Origin: Molossus alvarezi
Taxonomy: Eukaryota > Chordata > Mammalia > Chiroptera > Molossidae
Reading direction: 5' to 3'
Assembly: GCA_037176705.1 (NCBI GenBank)
Contig: CM073885.1
Location: forward strand, 149,138,579-149,202,578
DNA: 64,000 bases
Translations under genes and position numbers: made by a program
Shown: positions 41,121 through 54,827 of the stretch, piece by piece
How the letters are laid out: each line of letters begins with the position of its first letter
How positions within the stretch are numbered: position 1 is the stretch's first letter
The notes under the pieces: generated by a model
Databases searched by the model: none
What the model saw: the letters and a program-made list of their open reading frames with translations, nothing else
Told to the model about the DNA's origin: nothing

Positions 41121-43078
41121 TTATCAGTCTTTCCATTGATTCCGTCTTGGCCATATGTTGGTTCACTGTTCTGAGTAAGAATCATGTGAAACCAACTGCT
41201 ACAGCAGAAACCAAGCTTTTTCCAAGGATCGCCTTGAAAAATGGGCTTCAATACGATCCAATCTTTGAAACCATGAACAACGCAGAACACAAAAAGGGAT
41301 AACTTTTGATTCTACACATAAGTGTGCTCTGTCCTAGTTGTTCTTTCCATGATATGACTGGATCTCCCTATAAAACGAGGAGAATGAATGTTAAAGTGTT
41401 CATGTTACTCAAGATCTGTGCATTAACTGAACCCAAATGGAAATATTCCTTCATTCCAACAGTTGTTTGACTAGAACATGTGTGTTCACACTTTCCCTGC
41501 AAAGGTACTTAACTTCCCAGGGAAAAACATGCCACTGAGTGAATGTGGCCCCTGGCTCTCACAGAGTTTTGCCAAGAATTCAGTATATCCAAGACTGCAC
41601 CAGCAAGTCTTGTGTCTCTTTGTCTGGAACAAAAGAAACTTACACTGAGAAGTTTAAGTGTGATTACACCTTTACAAATGGACATTTCTTAAACACTTAA
41701 CCAAAACAACATATGCTTTGAGGATCCTCACGCTCTAGGCTTCATGGAAGCGACTTTTGTGCCACTGAAGTGAAGAGTTCTAACACAATTCATTTGGAAT
41801 AGGTTTGGTTTGTATACACTCTCCTACAAACAAAGTAGAGTGAAAAGTATGTCTAAGGACCTATCAAAAGACAGGTTGCCACATTTCCTTACATGAATAC
41901 TTTCCACAACTGTACTAAGAACACCTAATCTGAAAAACAGTACAACAGTGGTGGTTCCATTTCGTGTGAAGCGGGTATAGCCCTAGAATCTTTTTCTCAA
42001 TAGTTGGATATTATTTGAAGAAGGTTGTCTATTGGAACACAGTTCTTTGAACAGAGAGCCACTAAACAGTCAATTGGACACTGCAACCGTAGTAAGGTTT
42101 CCATTCTGCTCTTGAACTGAATGTTATTATATTATTCTGCACAGAAAGAACACCAGTCATGAACACTTTTGACTATGCCAGTGTATTCCCATAGGTGCTT
42201 CGGAGAAATAGTCTTGAAACAAGTGAATCCATGACCATTGTTCAAAGACTGACACTCCCTCTTTTAAATGGATCACTTTTTTGTTCTAATGGCTGGAATA
42301 AGGGGATTGAGTACTTGTCAGTTATCAAGAAATAGGCTGAATGTGTCACAGGGAATTAGAAAGATCGGTTCAGGAGGTTCCATTCTTGAACAAGGTACAA
42401 TTCCAGCATTTCACAATGATGGAAAGCGAGTACTTTGAATTCTCTGGAGAAAACAGGTATCTACTCCTTATGTTTTTTGAGGAAATCGGTACAAACAGTG
42501 AAATGTATGATGGATCCAAGAATGACACTGATTCATTCGGTAACAACTTTAAAGAATGTGTGTAGAACTGAATAGGCTATCGATTTCCATGACCTGAACA
42601 TTGCCCTAACCAATGTGTTTGATTTCTGCAGCCCAGCCTTTGTTGGATATCAAGATGACTCATAGGCACTTCCAGGAAAACAATACATATGCAGGGCTAA
42701 AAGGTAGTATGTTGAAAGGCTGCCAAATCAACTAGTACAGGTTGACTTTCCTGGTCCCATAGGAAAGAAGGCAGACACCTGCATTTACTTACAACACTGT
42801 TTAACACTCCAATGTAAAGTATGCCCTGCACACCGGGCATAGTTAGTGTGTACGTAATTGAAATGGATAGCCAGGTCCACTGCACAAGTGCATTTTCTCT
42901 AGAACACTCCTCTTGTCCTAATTCACAGAGGTGTTCAATGTGAAAAACCCTTGGTTTTGTCAGTGTCTTCCAATTCATGGATTTACTCCTTGCATGGAGA
43001 CAACCAATGTTTCAACTACATCACTTTAGATGTGTTCAGTCTCACTGCTTCAAGAATGCACATGTGTGACACCAGTAG
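41121..43078 (+). repeat. Satellite monomer 22 (type b)
   Basis: Type b marks in full: CCATATGTTGG near 41153, CAATAGTTGG near 41998, AACAATACAT near 42680 and GTGTACGTAA near 42848. CENP-B box at 41960. Confidence 0.95.
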
Positions 43079-45037
43079 TTATTCAGTCTTTCCATTGATT
43101 CCGTCTTGGCCATACGTTGGTTCACTGTTCTGAGTAAGAATCATGTGAAACCAACTGCTACAGCAGAAACCAAGCTTTTTCCAAGGATCGCCTTCAAAAA
43201 TGGGCTTCAATACGATCCAATCTTTGAAACCATGAACAACGCAGAACACAAAAAGGGATAACTTTTGATTCTACACATAAGTGTGCTCTGTCCTAGTTGT
43301 TCTTTCCATGATATGACTGGATCTCCCTATAAAACGAGGAGAATGAATGTTAAAGTGTTCATGTTACTCAAGATCTGTGCATTAACTGAACCCAAATGGA
43401 AATATTCCTTCATTCCAACAGTTGTTTGACTAGAACATGTGTGTTCACACTTTCCCTGCAAAGGTACTTAACTTCCCAGGGAAAAACATGCCACTGAGTG
43501 AATGTGGCCCCTGGCTCTCACAGAGTTTTGCCAAGAATTCAGTATATCCAAGACTGCACCAGCAAGTCTTGTGTCTCTTTGTCTGGAACAAAAGAAACTT
43601 ACCCTGAGAAGTTTAAGTGTGATTACACCTTTACAAATGGACATTTCTTAAACACTTAACCAAAACAACATATGCTTTGAGGATCCTCACGCTCTAGGCT
43701 TCATGGAAGCGACTTTTGTGCCACTGAAGTGAAGAGTTCTAACACAATTCATTTGGAATAGGTTTGGTTTGTATACACTCTCCTACAAACAAAGTAGAGT
43801 GAAAAGTATGTCTAAGGACCTATCAAAAGACAGGTTGCCACATTTCCTTACATGAATACTTTCCACAACTGTACTAAGAACACCTAATCTGAAAAACAGT
43901 ACAACAGTGGTGGTTCCATTTCGTGTGAAGCGGGTATAGCCCTAGAATCTTTTTCTCAATATTTGGATATTATTTGAAGAAGGTTGTCTATTGGAACACA
44001 GTTCTTTGAACAGAGAGCCACTAAACAGTCAATTGGACACTGCAACCGTAGTAAGGTTTCCATTCTGCTCTTGAACTGAATGTTATTATATTATTCTGCA
44101 CAGAAAGAACACCAGTCATGAACACTTTTTACTATGCCAGTGTATTCCCATAGGTGCTTCGGAGAAATAGTCTTGAAACAAGTGAATCCATGACCATTGT
44201 TCAAAGACTGACACTCCCTCTTTTAAATGGATCACTTTTTTGTTCTAATGGCTGGAATATGGGGATTGAGTACTTGTCAGTTATCAAGAAATAGGCTGAA
44301 TGTGTCACAGGGAATTAGAAACATCGGTTCAGGAGGTTCCATTCTTGAACAAGGTACAATTCCAGCATTTCACAATGATGGAAAGCGAGTACTTTGAATT
44401 CTCTGGAGAAAACAGGTATCTACTCCTTATGTTTTTTGAGGAAATCGGTACAAACAGTGAAATGTATGATGGATCCAAGAATGACACTGATTCATTCGGT
44501 AACAACTTTAAAGAATGTGTGTAGATCTGAATAGGCTATCGATTTCCATGAACTGAACATTGCCCTAACCAATGTGTTTGATTTCTGCAGCCCAGCCTTT
44601 GTTGGATATCAAGATGACTCATAGGCACTTCCAGGAAAACAACACCTATGCAGGGCTAAAAGGTAGTATGTTGAAAGGCTGCCAAATCAACTAGTACAGG
44701 TTGACTTTCCTGGTCCCATAGGAAAGAAGGCAGACACCTGCATTTACTTACGACACTGTTTAACACTCCAATGTAAAGTATGCCCTGCACACCGGGCATA
44801 GTTAGTGTGTAAGTAATTGAAATGGATAGCCAGGTCCACTGCACAAGTGCATTTTCTCTAGAACACTCCTCTTGTCCTAATTCACAGAGGTGTTCAATGT
44901 GAAAAACCCTTGGTTTTGTCAGTGTCTTCCAATTCATGGATTTACTCCTTGCATGGAGACAACCAATGTTTCAACTACATCACTTTAGATGTGTTCAGTC
45001 TCACTGCTTCAAGAATGCACATGTGTGACACCAGTAG
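43079..45037 (+). repeat. Satellite monomer 23 (type c, 1959 bp)
   Basis: Extra T at 43082-43083, CTTTTTACTATG, AATATGGGG, AGATCTGAA, CATGAACTGA and TTACGACAC near 44748. It lacks the private G of monomer 15 and has ACACCTATGC near 44643. CENP-B box at 43919. Confidence 0.95.
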
Positions 45038-46995
45038 TTATCAGTCTTTCCATTGATTCCGTCTTGGCCATACGTTGGTTCACTGTTCTGAGTAAGAATC
45101 ATGTGAAACCAACTGCTACAGCAGAAACCAAGCTTTTTCCAAGGATCGCCTTCAAAAATGGGCTTCAATACGATCCAATCTTTGAAACCATGAACAACGC
45201 AGAACACAAAAAGGGATAACTTTTGATTCTACACATAAGTGTGCTCTGTCCTAGTTGTTCTTTCCATGATATGACTGGATCTCCCTATAAAACGAGGAGA
45301 ATGAATGTTAAAGTGTTCATGTTACTCAAGATCTGTGCATTAACTGAACCCAAATGGAAATATTCCTTCATTCCAACAGTTGTTTGACTAGAACATGTGT
45401 GTTCACACTTTCCCTGCAAAGGTACTTAACTTCCCAGGGAAAAACATGCCACTGAGTGAATGTGGCCCCTGGCTCTCACAGAGTTTTGCCAAGAATTCAG
45501 TATATCCAAGACTGCACCAGCAAGTCTTGTGTCTCTTTGTCTGGAACAAAAGAAACTTACACTGAGAAGTTTAAGTGTGATTACACCTTTACAAATGGAC
45601 ATTTCTTAAACACTTAACCAAAACAACATATGCTTTGAGGATCCTCACGCTCTAGGCTTCATGGAAGCGACTTTTGTGCCACTGAAGTGAAGAGTTCTAA
45701 CACAATTCATTTGGAATAGGTTTGGTTTGTATACACTCTCCTACAAACAAAGTAGAGTAAAAAGTATGTCTAAGGACCTATCAAAAGACAGGTTGCCACA
45801 TTTCCTTACATGAATACTTTCCACAACTGTACTAAGAACACCTAATCTGAAAAACAGTACAACAGTGGTGGTTCCATTTCGTGTGAAGCGGGTATAGCCC
45901 TAGAATCTTTTTCTCAATATTTGGATATTATTTGAAGAAGGTTGTCTATTGGAACACAGTTCTTTGAAAAGAGAGCCACTAAACAGTCAATTGGACACTG
46001 CAACCGTAGTAAGGTTTCCATTCTGCTCTTGAACTGAATGTTATTATATTATTCTGCACAGAAAGAACACCAGTCATGAACACTTTTGACTATGCCAGTG
46101 TATTCCCATAGGTGCTTCGGAGAAATAGTCTTGAAACAAGTGAATCCATGACCATTGTTCAAAGACTGACACTCCCTCTTTTAAATGGATCACTTTTTTG
46201 TTCTAATGGCTGGAATAAGGGGATTGAGTACTTGTCAGTTATCAAGAAATAGGCTGAATGTGTCACAGGGAATTAGAAAGATCGGTTCAGGAGGTTCCAT
46301 TCTTGAACAAGGTACAATTCCAGCATTTCACAATGATGGAAAGCGAGTACTTTGAATTCTCTGGAGAAAACAGGTATCTACTCCTTATGTTTTTTGAGGA
46401 AATCGGTACAAACAGTGAAATGTATGATGGATCCAAGAATGACACTGATTCATTCGGTAACAACTTTAAAGAATGTGTGTAGAACTGAATAGGCTATCGA
46501 TTTCCATGACCTGAACATTGCCCTAACCAATGTGTTTGATTTCTGCAGCCCAGCCTTTGTTGGATATCAAGATGACTCATAGGCACTTCCAGGAAAACAA
46601 CACATATGCAGGGCTAAAAGGTAGTATGTTGAAAGGCTGCCAAATCAACTAGTACAGGTTGCCTTTCCTGGTCCCATAGGAAAGAAGGCAGACACCTGCA
46701 TTTACTTACAACACTGTTTAACACTCCAATGTAAAGTATGCCCTGCACACCGGGCATAGTTAGTGTGTAAGTAATTGAAATGGATAGCCAGGTCCACTGC
46801 ACAAGTGCATTTTCTCTAGAACACTCCTCTTGTCCTAATTCACAGAGGTGTTCAATGTGAAAAACCCTTGGTTTTGTCAGTGTCTTCCAATTCATGGATT
46901 TACTCCTTGCATGGAGACAACCAATGTTTCAACTACATCACTTTAGATGTGTTCAGTCTCACTGCTTCAAGAATGCACATGTGTGACACCAGTAG
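45038..46995 (+). repeat. Satellite monomer 24 (type d)
   Basis: AGTAAAAAGT near 45756, TTGAAAAGAG near 45964 and GTTGCCTTTCC near 46658. It has the common AGAAAGATC, where monomer 16 has AGAAACATC. CENP-B box at 45877. Confidence 0.95.
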
Positions 46996-48953
46996 TTATC
47001 AGTCTTTCCATTGATTCCGTCTTGGCCATACGTTGGTTCACTGTTCTGAGTAAGAATCATGTGAAACCAACTGCTACAGCAGAAACCAAGCTTTTTCCAA
47101 GGATCGCCTTCAAAAATGGGCTTCAATACGATCCAATCTTTGAAACCATGAACAACGCAGAACACAAAAAGGGATAACTTTTGATTCTACACATAAGTGT
47201 GCTCTGTCCTAGTTGTTCTTTCCATGATATGACTGGATCTCCCTATAAAACGAGGAGAATGAATGTTAAAGTGTTCATGTTACTCAAGATCTGTGCATTA
47301 ACTGAACCCAAATGGAAATATTCCTTCATTCCAACAGTTGTTTGACTAGAACATGTGTGTTCACACTTTCCCTGCAAAGGTACTTAACTTCCCAGGGAAA
47401 AACATGCCACTGAGTGAATGTGGCCCCTGGCTCTCACAGAGTTTTGCCAAGAATTCAGTATATCCAACACTGCACCAGCAAGTCTTGTGTCTCTTTGTCT
47501 GGAACAAAAGAAACTTACACTGAGAAGTTTAAGTGTGATTACACCTTTACAAATGGACATTTCTTAAACACTTAACCAAAACAACATATGCTTTGAGGAT
47601 CCTCACGCTCTAGGCTTCATGGAAGCGACTTTTGTGCCACTGAAGTGAAGAGTTCTAACACAATTCATTTGGAATAGGTTTGGTTTGTATACACTCTCCT
47701 ACAAACAAAGTAGAGTGAAAAGTATGTCTAAGGACCTATCAAAAGACAGGTTGCCACATTCCCTTACATGAATACTTTCCACAACTGTACTAAGAACACC
47801 TTATCTGAAAAACAGTACAACAGTGGTGGTTCCATTTCGTGTGAAGCGGGTATAGCCCTAGAATCTTTTTCTCAATATTTGGATATTATTTGAAGAAGGT
47901 TGTCTATTGGAACACAGTTCTTTGAACAGAGAGCCACTAAACAGTCAATTGGACACTGCAACCGTAGTAAGGTTTCCATTCTGCTCTTGAACTGACTGTT
48001 ATTATATTATTCTGCACAGAAAGAACACCAGTCATGAACACTTTTGACTATGCCAGTGTATTCCCATAGGTGCTTCGGAGAAATAGTCTTGAAACAAGTG
48101 AATCCATGACCATTGTTCAAAGACTGACACTCCCTCTTTTAAATGGATCACTTTTTTGTTCTAATGGCTGGAATAAGGGGAATGAGTACTTGTCAGTTAT
48201 CAAGAAATAGGCTGAATGTGTCACAGGGAATTAGAAAGATCGGTTCAGGAGGTTCCATTCTTGAACAAGGTACAATTCCAGCATTTCACAATGATGGAAA
48301 GCGAGTACTTTGAATTCTCTGGAGAAAACAGGTATCTACTCCTTATGTTTTTTGAGGAAATCGGTACAAACAGTGAAATGTATGATGGATCCAAGAATGA
48401 CACTGATTCATTCGGTAACAACTTTAAAGAATGTGTGTAGATCTCAATAGGCTATCGATTTCCATGACCTGAACATTGCCCTAACCAATGTGTTTGATTT
48501 CTGCAGCCCAGCCTTTGTTGGATATCAAGATGACTCATAGGCACTTCCAGGAAAACAACATATATGCAGGGCTAAAAGGTAGTATGTTGAAAGGCTGCCA
48601 AATCAACTAGTACAGGCTGACTTTCCTGGTCCCATAGGAAAGAAGGCAGACACCTGCATTTACTTACAACACTGTTTAACACTCCAATGTAAAGTATGCC
48701 CTGCACACCGGGCATAGTTAGTGTGTAAGTAATTGAAATGGATAGCCAGGTCCACTGCACAAGTGCATTTTCTCTAGAACACTCCTCTTGTCCTAATTCA
48801 CAGAGGTGTTCAATGTGAAAAACCCTTGGTTTTGTCAGTGTCTTCCAATTCATGGATTTACTCCTTGCATGGAGACAACCAATGTTTCAACTACATCACT
48901 TTAGATGTGTTCAGTCTCACTGCTTCAAGAATGCACATGTGTGACACCAGTAG
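46996..48953 (+). repeat. Satellite monomer 25 (type a)
   Basis: Type a set without CACAGAAGTG, so it resembles monomer 13 more than 18 or 21. Private C near 47468 (TCCAACACTG). CENP-B box at 47835. Confidence 0.95.
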
Positions 48954-50911
48954 TTATCAGTCTTTCCATTGATTCCGTCTTGGCCATATGTTGGTTCACT
49001 GTTCTGAGTAAGAATCATGTGAAACCAACTGCTACAGCAGAAACCAAGCTTTTTCCAAGGATCGCCTTGAAAAATGGGCTTCAATACGATCCAATCTTTG
49101 AAACCATGAACAACGCAGAACACAAAAAGGGATAACTTTTGATTCTACACATAAGTGTGCTCTGTCCTAGTTGTTCTTTCCATGATATGACTGGATCTCC
49201 CTATAAAACGAGGAGAATGAATGTTAAAGTGTTCATGTTACTCAAGATCTGTGCATTAACTGAACCCAAATGGAAATATTCCTTCATTCCAACAGTTGTT
49301 TGACTAGAACATGTGTGTTCACACTTTCCCTGCAAAGGTACTTAACTTCCCAGGGAAAAACATGCCACTGAGTGAATGTGGCCCCTGGCTCTCACAGAGT
49401 TTTGCCAAGAATTCAGTATATCCAAGACTGCACCAGCAAGTCTTGTGTCTCTTTGTCTGGAACAAAAGAAACTTACACTGAGAAGTTTAAGTGTGATTAC
49501 ACCTTTACAAATGGACATTTCTTAAACACTTAACCAAAACAACATATGCTTTGAGGATCCTCACGCTCTAGGCTTCATGGAAGCGACTTTTGTGCCACTG
49601 AAGTGAAGAGTTCTAACACAATTCATTTGGAATAGGTTTGGTTTGTATACACTCTCCTACAAACAAAGTAGAGTGAAAAGTATGTCTAAGGACCTATCAA
49701 AAGACAGGTTGCCACATTTCCTTACATGAATACTTTCCACAACTGTACTAAGAACACCTAATCTGAAAAACAGTACAACAGTGGTGGTTCCATTTCGTGT
49801 GAAGCGGGTATAGCCCTAGAATCTTTTTCTCAATAGTTGGATATTATTTGAAGAAGGTTGTCTATTGGAACACAGTTCTTTGAACAGAGAGCCACTAAAC
49901 AGTCAATTGGACACTGCAACCGTAGTAAGGTTTCCATTCTGCTCTTGAACTGAATGTTATTATATTATTCTGCACAGAAAGAACACCAGTCATGAACACT
50001 TTTGACTATGCCAGTGTATTCCCATAGGTGCTTCGGAGAAATAGTCTTGAAACAAGTGAATCCATGACCATTGTTCAAAGACTGACACTCCCTCTTTTAA
50101 ATGGATCACTTTTTTGTTCTAATGGCTGGAATAAGGGGATTGAGTACTTGTCAGTTATCAAGAAATAGGCTGAATGTGTCACAGGGAATTAGAAAGATCG
50201 GTTCAGGAGGTTCCATTCTTGAACAAGGTACAATTCCAGCATTTCACAATGATGGAAAGCGAGTACTTTGAATTCTCTGGAGAAAACAGGTATCTACTCC
50301 TTATGTTTTTTGAGGAAATCGGTACAAACAGTGAAATGTATGATGGATCCAAGAATGACACTGATTCATTCGGTAACAACTTTAAAGAATGTGTGTAGAA
50401 CTGAATAGGCTATCGATTTCCATGACCTGAACATTGCCCTAACCAATGTGTTTGATTTCTGCAGCCCAGCCTTTGTTGGATATCAAGATGACTCATAGGC
50501 ACTTCCAGGAAAACAACACATATGCAGGGCTAAAAGGTAGTATGTTGAAAGGCTGCCAAATCAACTAGTACAGGTTGACTTTCCTGGTCCCATAGGAAAG
50601 AAGGCAGACACCTGCATTTACTTACGACACTGTTTAACACTCCAATGTAAAGTATGCCCTGCACACCGGGCATAGTTAGTGTGTAAGTAATTGAAATGGA
50701 TAGCCAGGTCCACTGCACAAGTGCATTTTCTCTAGAACACTCCTCTTGTCCTAATTCACAGAGGTGTTCAATGTGAAAAACCCTTGGTTTTGTCAGTGTC
50801 TTCCAATTCATGGATTTACTCCTTGCATGGAGACAACCAATGTTTCAACTACATCACTTTAGATGTGTTCAGTCTCACTGCTTCAAGAATGCACATGTGT
50901 GACACCAGTAG
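48954..50911 (+). repeat. Satellite monomer 26 (type b/c hybrid)
   Basis: The first part is type b (CCATATGTTGG near 48985, CAATAGTTGG near 49832). The end has the type c base in TTACGACAC near 50622, and lacks the type b marks AACAATACAT and GTGTACGTAA. The switch lies between about 50427 and 50625. CENP-B box at 49793. Confidence 0.92.
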
Positions 50912-52869
50912 TTATCAGTCTTTCCATTGATTCCGTCTTGGCCATAGGTTGGTTCACTGTTCTGAGTAAGAATCATGTGAAACCAACTGCTACAGCAGAA
51001 ACCAAGCTTTTTCCAAGGATCGCCTTCAAAAATGGGCTTCAATACGATCCAATCTTTGAAACCATGAACAACGCAGAACACAAAAAGGGATAACTTTTGA
51101 TTCTACACATAAGTGTGCTCTGTCCTAGTTGTTCTTTCCATGATATGACTGGATCTCCCTATAAAACGAGGAGAATGAATGTTAAAGTGTTCATGTTACT
51201 CAAGATCTGTGCATTAACTGAACCCAAATGGAAATATTCCTTCATTCCAACAGTTGTTTGACTAGAACATGTGTGTTCACACTTTCCCTGCAAAGGTACT
51301 TAACTTCCCAGGGAAAAACATGCCACTGAGTGAATGTGGCCCCTGGCTCTCACAGAGTTTTGCCAAGAATTCAGTATATCCAAGACTGCACCAGCAAGTC
51401 TTGTGTCTCTTTGTCTGGAACAAAAGAAACTTACACTGAGAAGTTTAAGTGTGATTACACCTTTACAAATGGACATTTCTTAAACACTTAACCAAAACAA
51501 CATATGCTTTGAGGATCCTCACGCTCTAGGCTTCATGGAAGCGACTTTTGTGCCACTGAAGTGAAGAGTTCTAACACAATTCATTTGGAATAGGTTTGGT
51601 TTGTATACACTCTCCTACAAACAAAGTAGAGTAAAAAGTATGTCTAAGGACCTATCAAAAGACAGGTTGCCACATTTCCTTACATGAATACTTTCCACAA
51701 CTGTACTAAGAACACCTAATCTGAAAAACAGTACAACAGTGGTGGTTCCATTTCGTGTGAAGCGGGTATAGCCCTAGAATCTTTTTCTCAATATTTGGAT
51801 ATTATTTGAAGAAGGTTGTCTATTGGAACACAGTTCTTTGAAAAGAGAGCCACTAAACAGTCAATTGGACACTGCAACCGTAGTAAGGTTTCCATTCTGC
51901 TCTTGAACTGAATGTTATTATATTATTCTGCACAGAAAGAACACCAGTCATGAACACTTTTGACTATGCCAGTGTATTCCCATAGGTGCTTCGGAGAAAT
52001 AGTCTTGAAACAAGTGAATCCATGACCATTGTTCAAAGACTGACACTCCCTCTTTTAAATGGATCACTTTTTTGTTCTAATGGCTGGAATAAGGGGATTG
52101 AGTACTTGTCAGTTATCAAGAAATAGGCTGAATGTGTCACAGGGAATTAGAAAGATCGGTTCAGGAGGTTCCATTCTTGAACAAGGTACAATTCCAGCAT
52201 TTCACAATGATGGAAAGCGAGTACTTTGAATTCTCTGGAGAAAACAGGTATCTACTCCTTATGTTTTTTGAGGAAATCGGTACAAACAGTGAAATGTATG
52301 ATGGATCCAAGAATGACACTGATTCATTCGGTAACAACTTTAAAGAATGTGTGTAGAACTGAATAGGCTATCGATTTCCATGACCTGAACATTGCCCTAA
52401 CCAATGTGTTTGATTTCTGCAGCCCAGCCTTTGTTGGATATCAAGATGACTCATAGGCACTTCCAGGAAAACAACACATATGCAGGGCTAAAAGGTAGTA
52501 TGTTGAAAGGCTGCCAAATCAACTAGTACAGGTTGCCTTTCCTGGTCCCATAGGAAAGAAGGCAGACACCTGCATTTACTTACAACACTGTTTAACACTC
52601 CAATGTAAAGTATGCCCTGCACACCGGGCATAGTTAGTGTGTAAGTAATTGAAATGGATAGCCAGGTCCACTGCACAAGTGCATTTTCTCTAGAACACTC
52701 CTCTTGTCCTAATTCACAGAGGTGTTCAATGTGAAAAACCCTTGGTTTTGTCAGTGTCTTCCAATTCATGGATTTACTCCTTGCATGGAGACAACCAATG
52801 TTTCAACTACATCACTTTAGATGTGTTCAGTCTCACTGCTTCAAGAATGCACATGTGTGACACCAGTAG
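50912..52869 (+). repeat. Satellite monomer 27 (type d)
   Basis: AGTAAAAAGT near 51630, TTGAAAAGAG near 51839 and GTTGCCTTTCC near 52532. Private G near 50947 (CCATAGGTTGG) removes a CpG. Last monomer of the higher-order region. CENP-B box at 51751. Confidence 0.95.
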
Positions 52870-54827
52870 TTATCAGTCTTTCCATTGATTCCGTCTTGGC
52901 CATACGTTGGTTCACTGTTCTGAGTAAGAATCATGTGAAACCAACTGCTACAGCAGAAACCAAGCTTTTTCCAAGGATCGCCTTCAAAAATGGGCTTCAA
53001 TACGATCCAATCTTTGAAACCATGAACAACGCAGAACACAAAAAGGGATAACTTTTGATTCTACACATAAGTGTGCTCTGTCCTAGTTGTTCTTTCCATG
53101 ATATGACTGGATCTCCCTATAAAACGAGGAGAATGAATGTTAAAGTGTTCATGTTACTCAAGATCTGTGCATTAACTGAACCCAAATGGAAATATTCCTT
53201 CATTCCAACAGTTGTTTGACTAGAACATGTGTGTTCACACTTTCCCTGCAAAGGTACTTAACTTCCCAGGGAAAAACATGCCACTGAGTGAATGTGGCCC
53301 CTGGCTCTCACAGAGTTTTGCCAAGAATTCAGTATATCCAAGACTGCACCAGCAAGTCTTGTGTCTGTTTGTCTGGAACAAAAGAAACTTACACTGAGAA
53401 GTTTAAGTGTGATTACACCGTTACAAATGGACATTTCTTAAACACTTAACCAAAACAACATATGCTTTGAGGATCCTCACGCTCTAGGCTTCATGGAAGC
53501 GACTTTTGTGCCACTGAAGTGAAGAGTTCCAGCACAATTCATTTGGAATAGGTTTGGTTTGTATACACTCCCCTACAAACAAAGTAGAGTGAAAAGTATG
53601 TCTAAGGACCTATCAAAAGACAGGTTGCCACATTTCCTTACATGAATACTTTCCACAACTCTACTAAGAACACCTAATCTGAAAAACAGTACAACAGTGG
53701 TGGTTCCATTTCGTGTGAAGCGGGTATAGCCCTAGAATCTTTTTCTCAATATTTGGATATTATTTGAAGAAGGTTGTCTATTGGAACACAGTTCTTTGAA
53801 CAGAGAGCCACTAAACAGTCAATTGGACACTGCAACCGTAGTAAGGTTTCCATTCTGCTCTTGAACTGACTGTTATTATATTATTCTGCACAGAAAGAAC
53901 ACCAGTCATGAACACTTTTGACTATGCCAGTGTATTCCCATAGGTGCTTCGGAGAAATAGTCTTGAAACAAGTGAATCCATGACCATTGTTCAAAGACTG
54001 ACACTCCCTCTTTTAAATGGATCACTTTTTTGTTCTAATGGCTGGAATAAGGGGATTGAGTACTTGTCAGTTATCAAGAAATAGGCTGAATGTGTCACAG
54101 GGAATTAGAAAGATCGGTTCAGGAGGTTCCATTCTTGAACAAGGTACAATTCCAGCATTTCACAATGATGGAAAGCGAGTACTTTGAATTCTCTGGAGAA
54201 AACAGGTATCTACTCCTTATGTTTTTTGAGGAAATCGGTACAAACAGTGAAATGTATGATGGATCCAAGAATGACACTGATTCATTCGGTAACAACTTTA
54301 AAGAATGTGTGTAGAACTGAATAGGCTATCAATTTCCATGACCTGAACATTGCCCTAACCAATGTGTTTGATTTCTGCAGCCCAGCCTTTGTTGGATATC
54401 AAGATGACTCATAGGCACTTCCAGGAAAACAACACATATGCAGGGCTAAAAGGTAGTATGTTGAAAGGCTGCCAAATCAACTAGTACAGGTTGCCTTTCC
54501 TGGTCCCATAGGAAAGAAGGCAGACACCTGCATTTACTTACAACACTGTTTAACACTCCAATGTAAAGTATGCCCTGCACACCGGGCATAGTTAGTGTGT
54601 AAGTAATTGAAATGGATAGCCAGGTCCACTGCACAAGTGCATTTTCTCTAGAACACTCCTCTTGTCCTAATTCACAGAGGTGTTCAATGTGAAAAACCCT
54701 TGGTTTTGTCAGTGTCTTCCAATTCATGGATTTACTCCTTGCATGGAGACAACCAATGTTTCAACTACATCACTTTAGATGTGTTCAGTCTCACTGCTTC
54801 AAGAATGCACATGTGTGACACCAGTAG
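52870..54827 (+). repeat. Satellite monomer 28 (right subfamily)
   Basis: Right-subfamily marks: CACCGTTAC near 53417, GTTCCAGCAC near 53526, CTCCCCTAC near 53569, ACTCTACT near 53659, CTGACTG near 53866 and GTTGCCTTTCC. Private G near 53367 and A near 54331 (CTATCAATT, a CpG and ClaI loss). CENP-B box at 53709. Confidence 0.95.
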
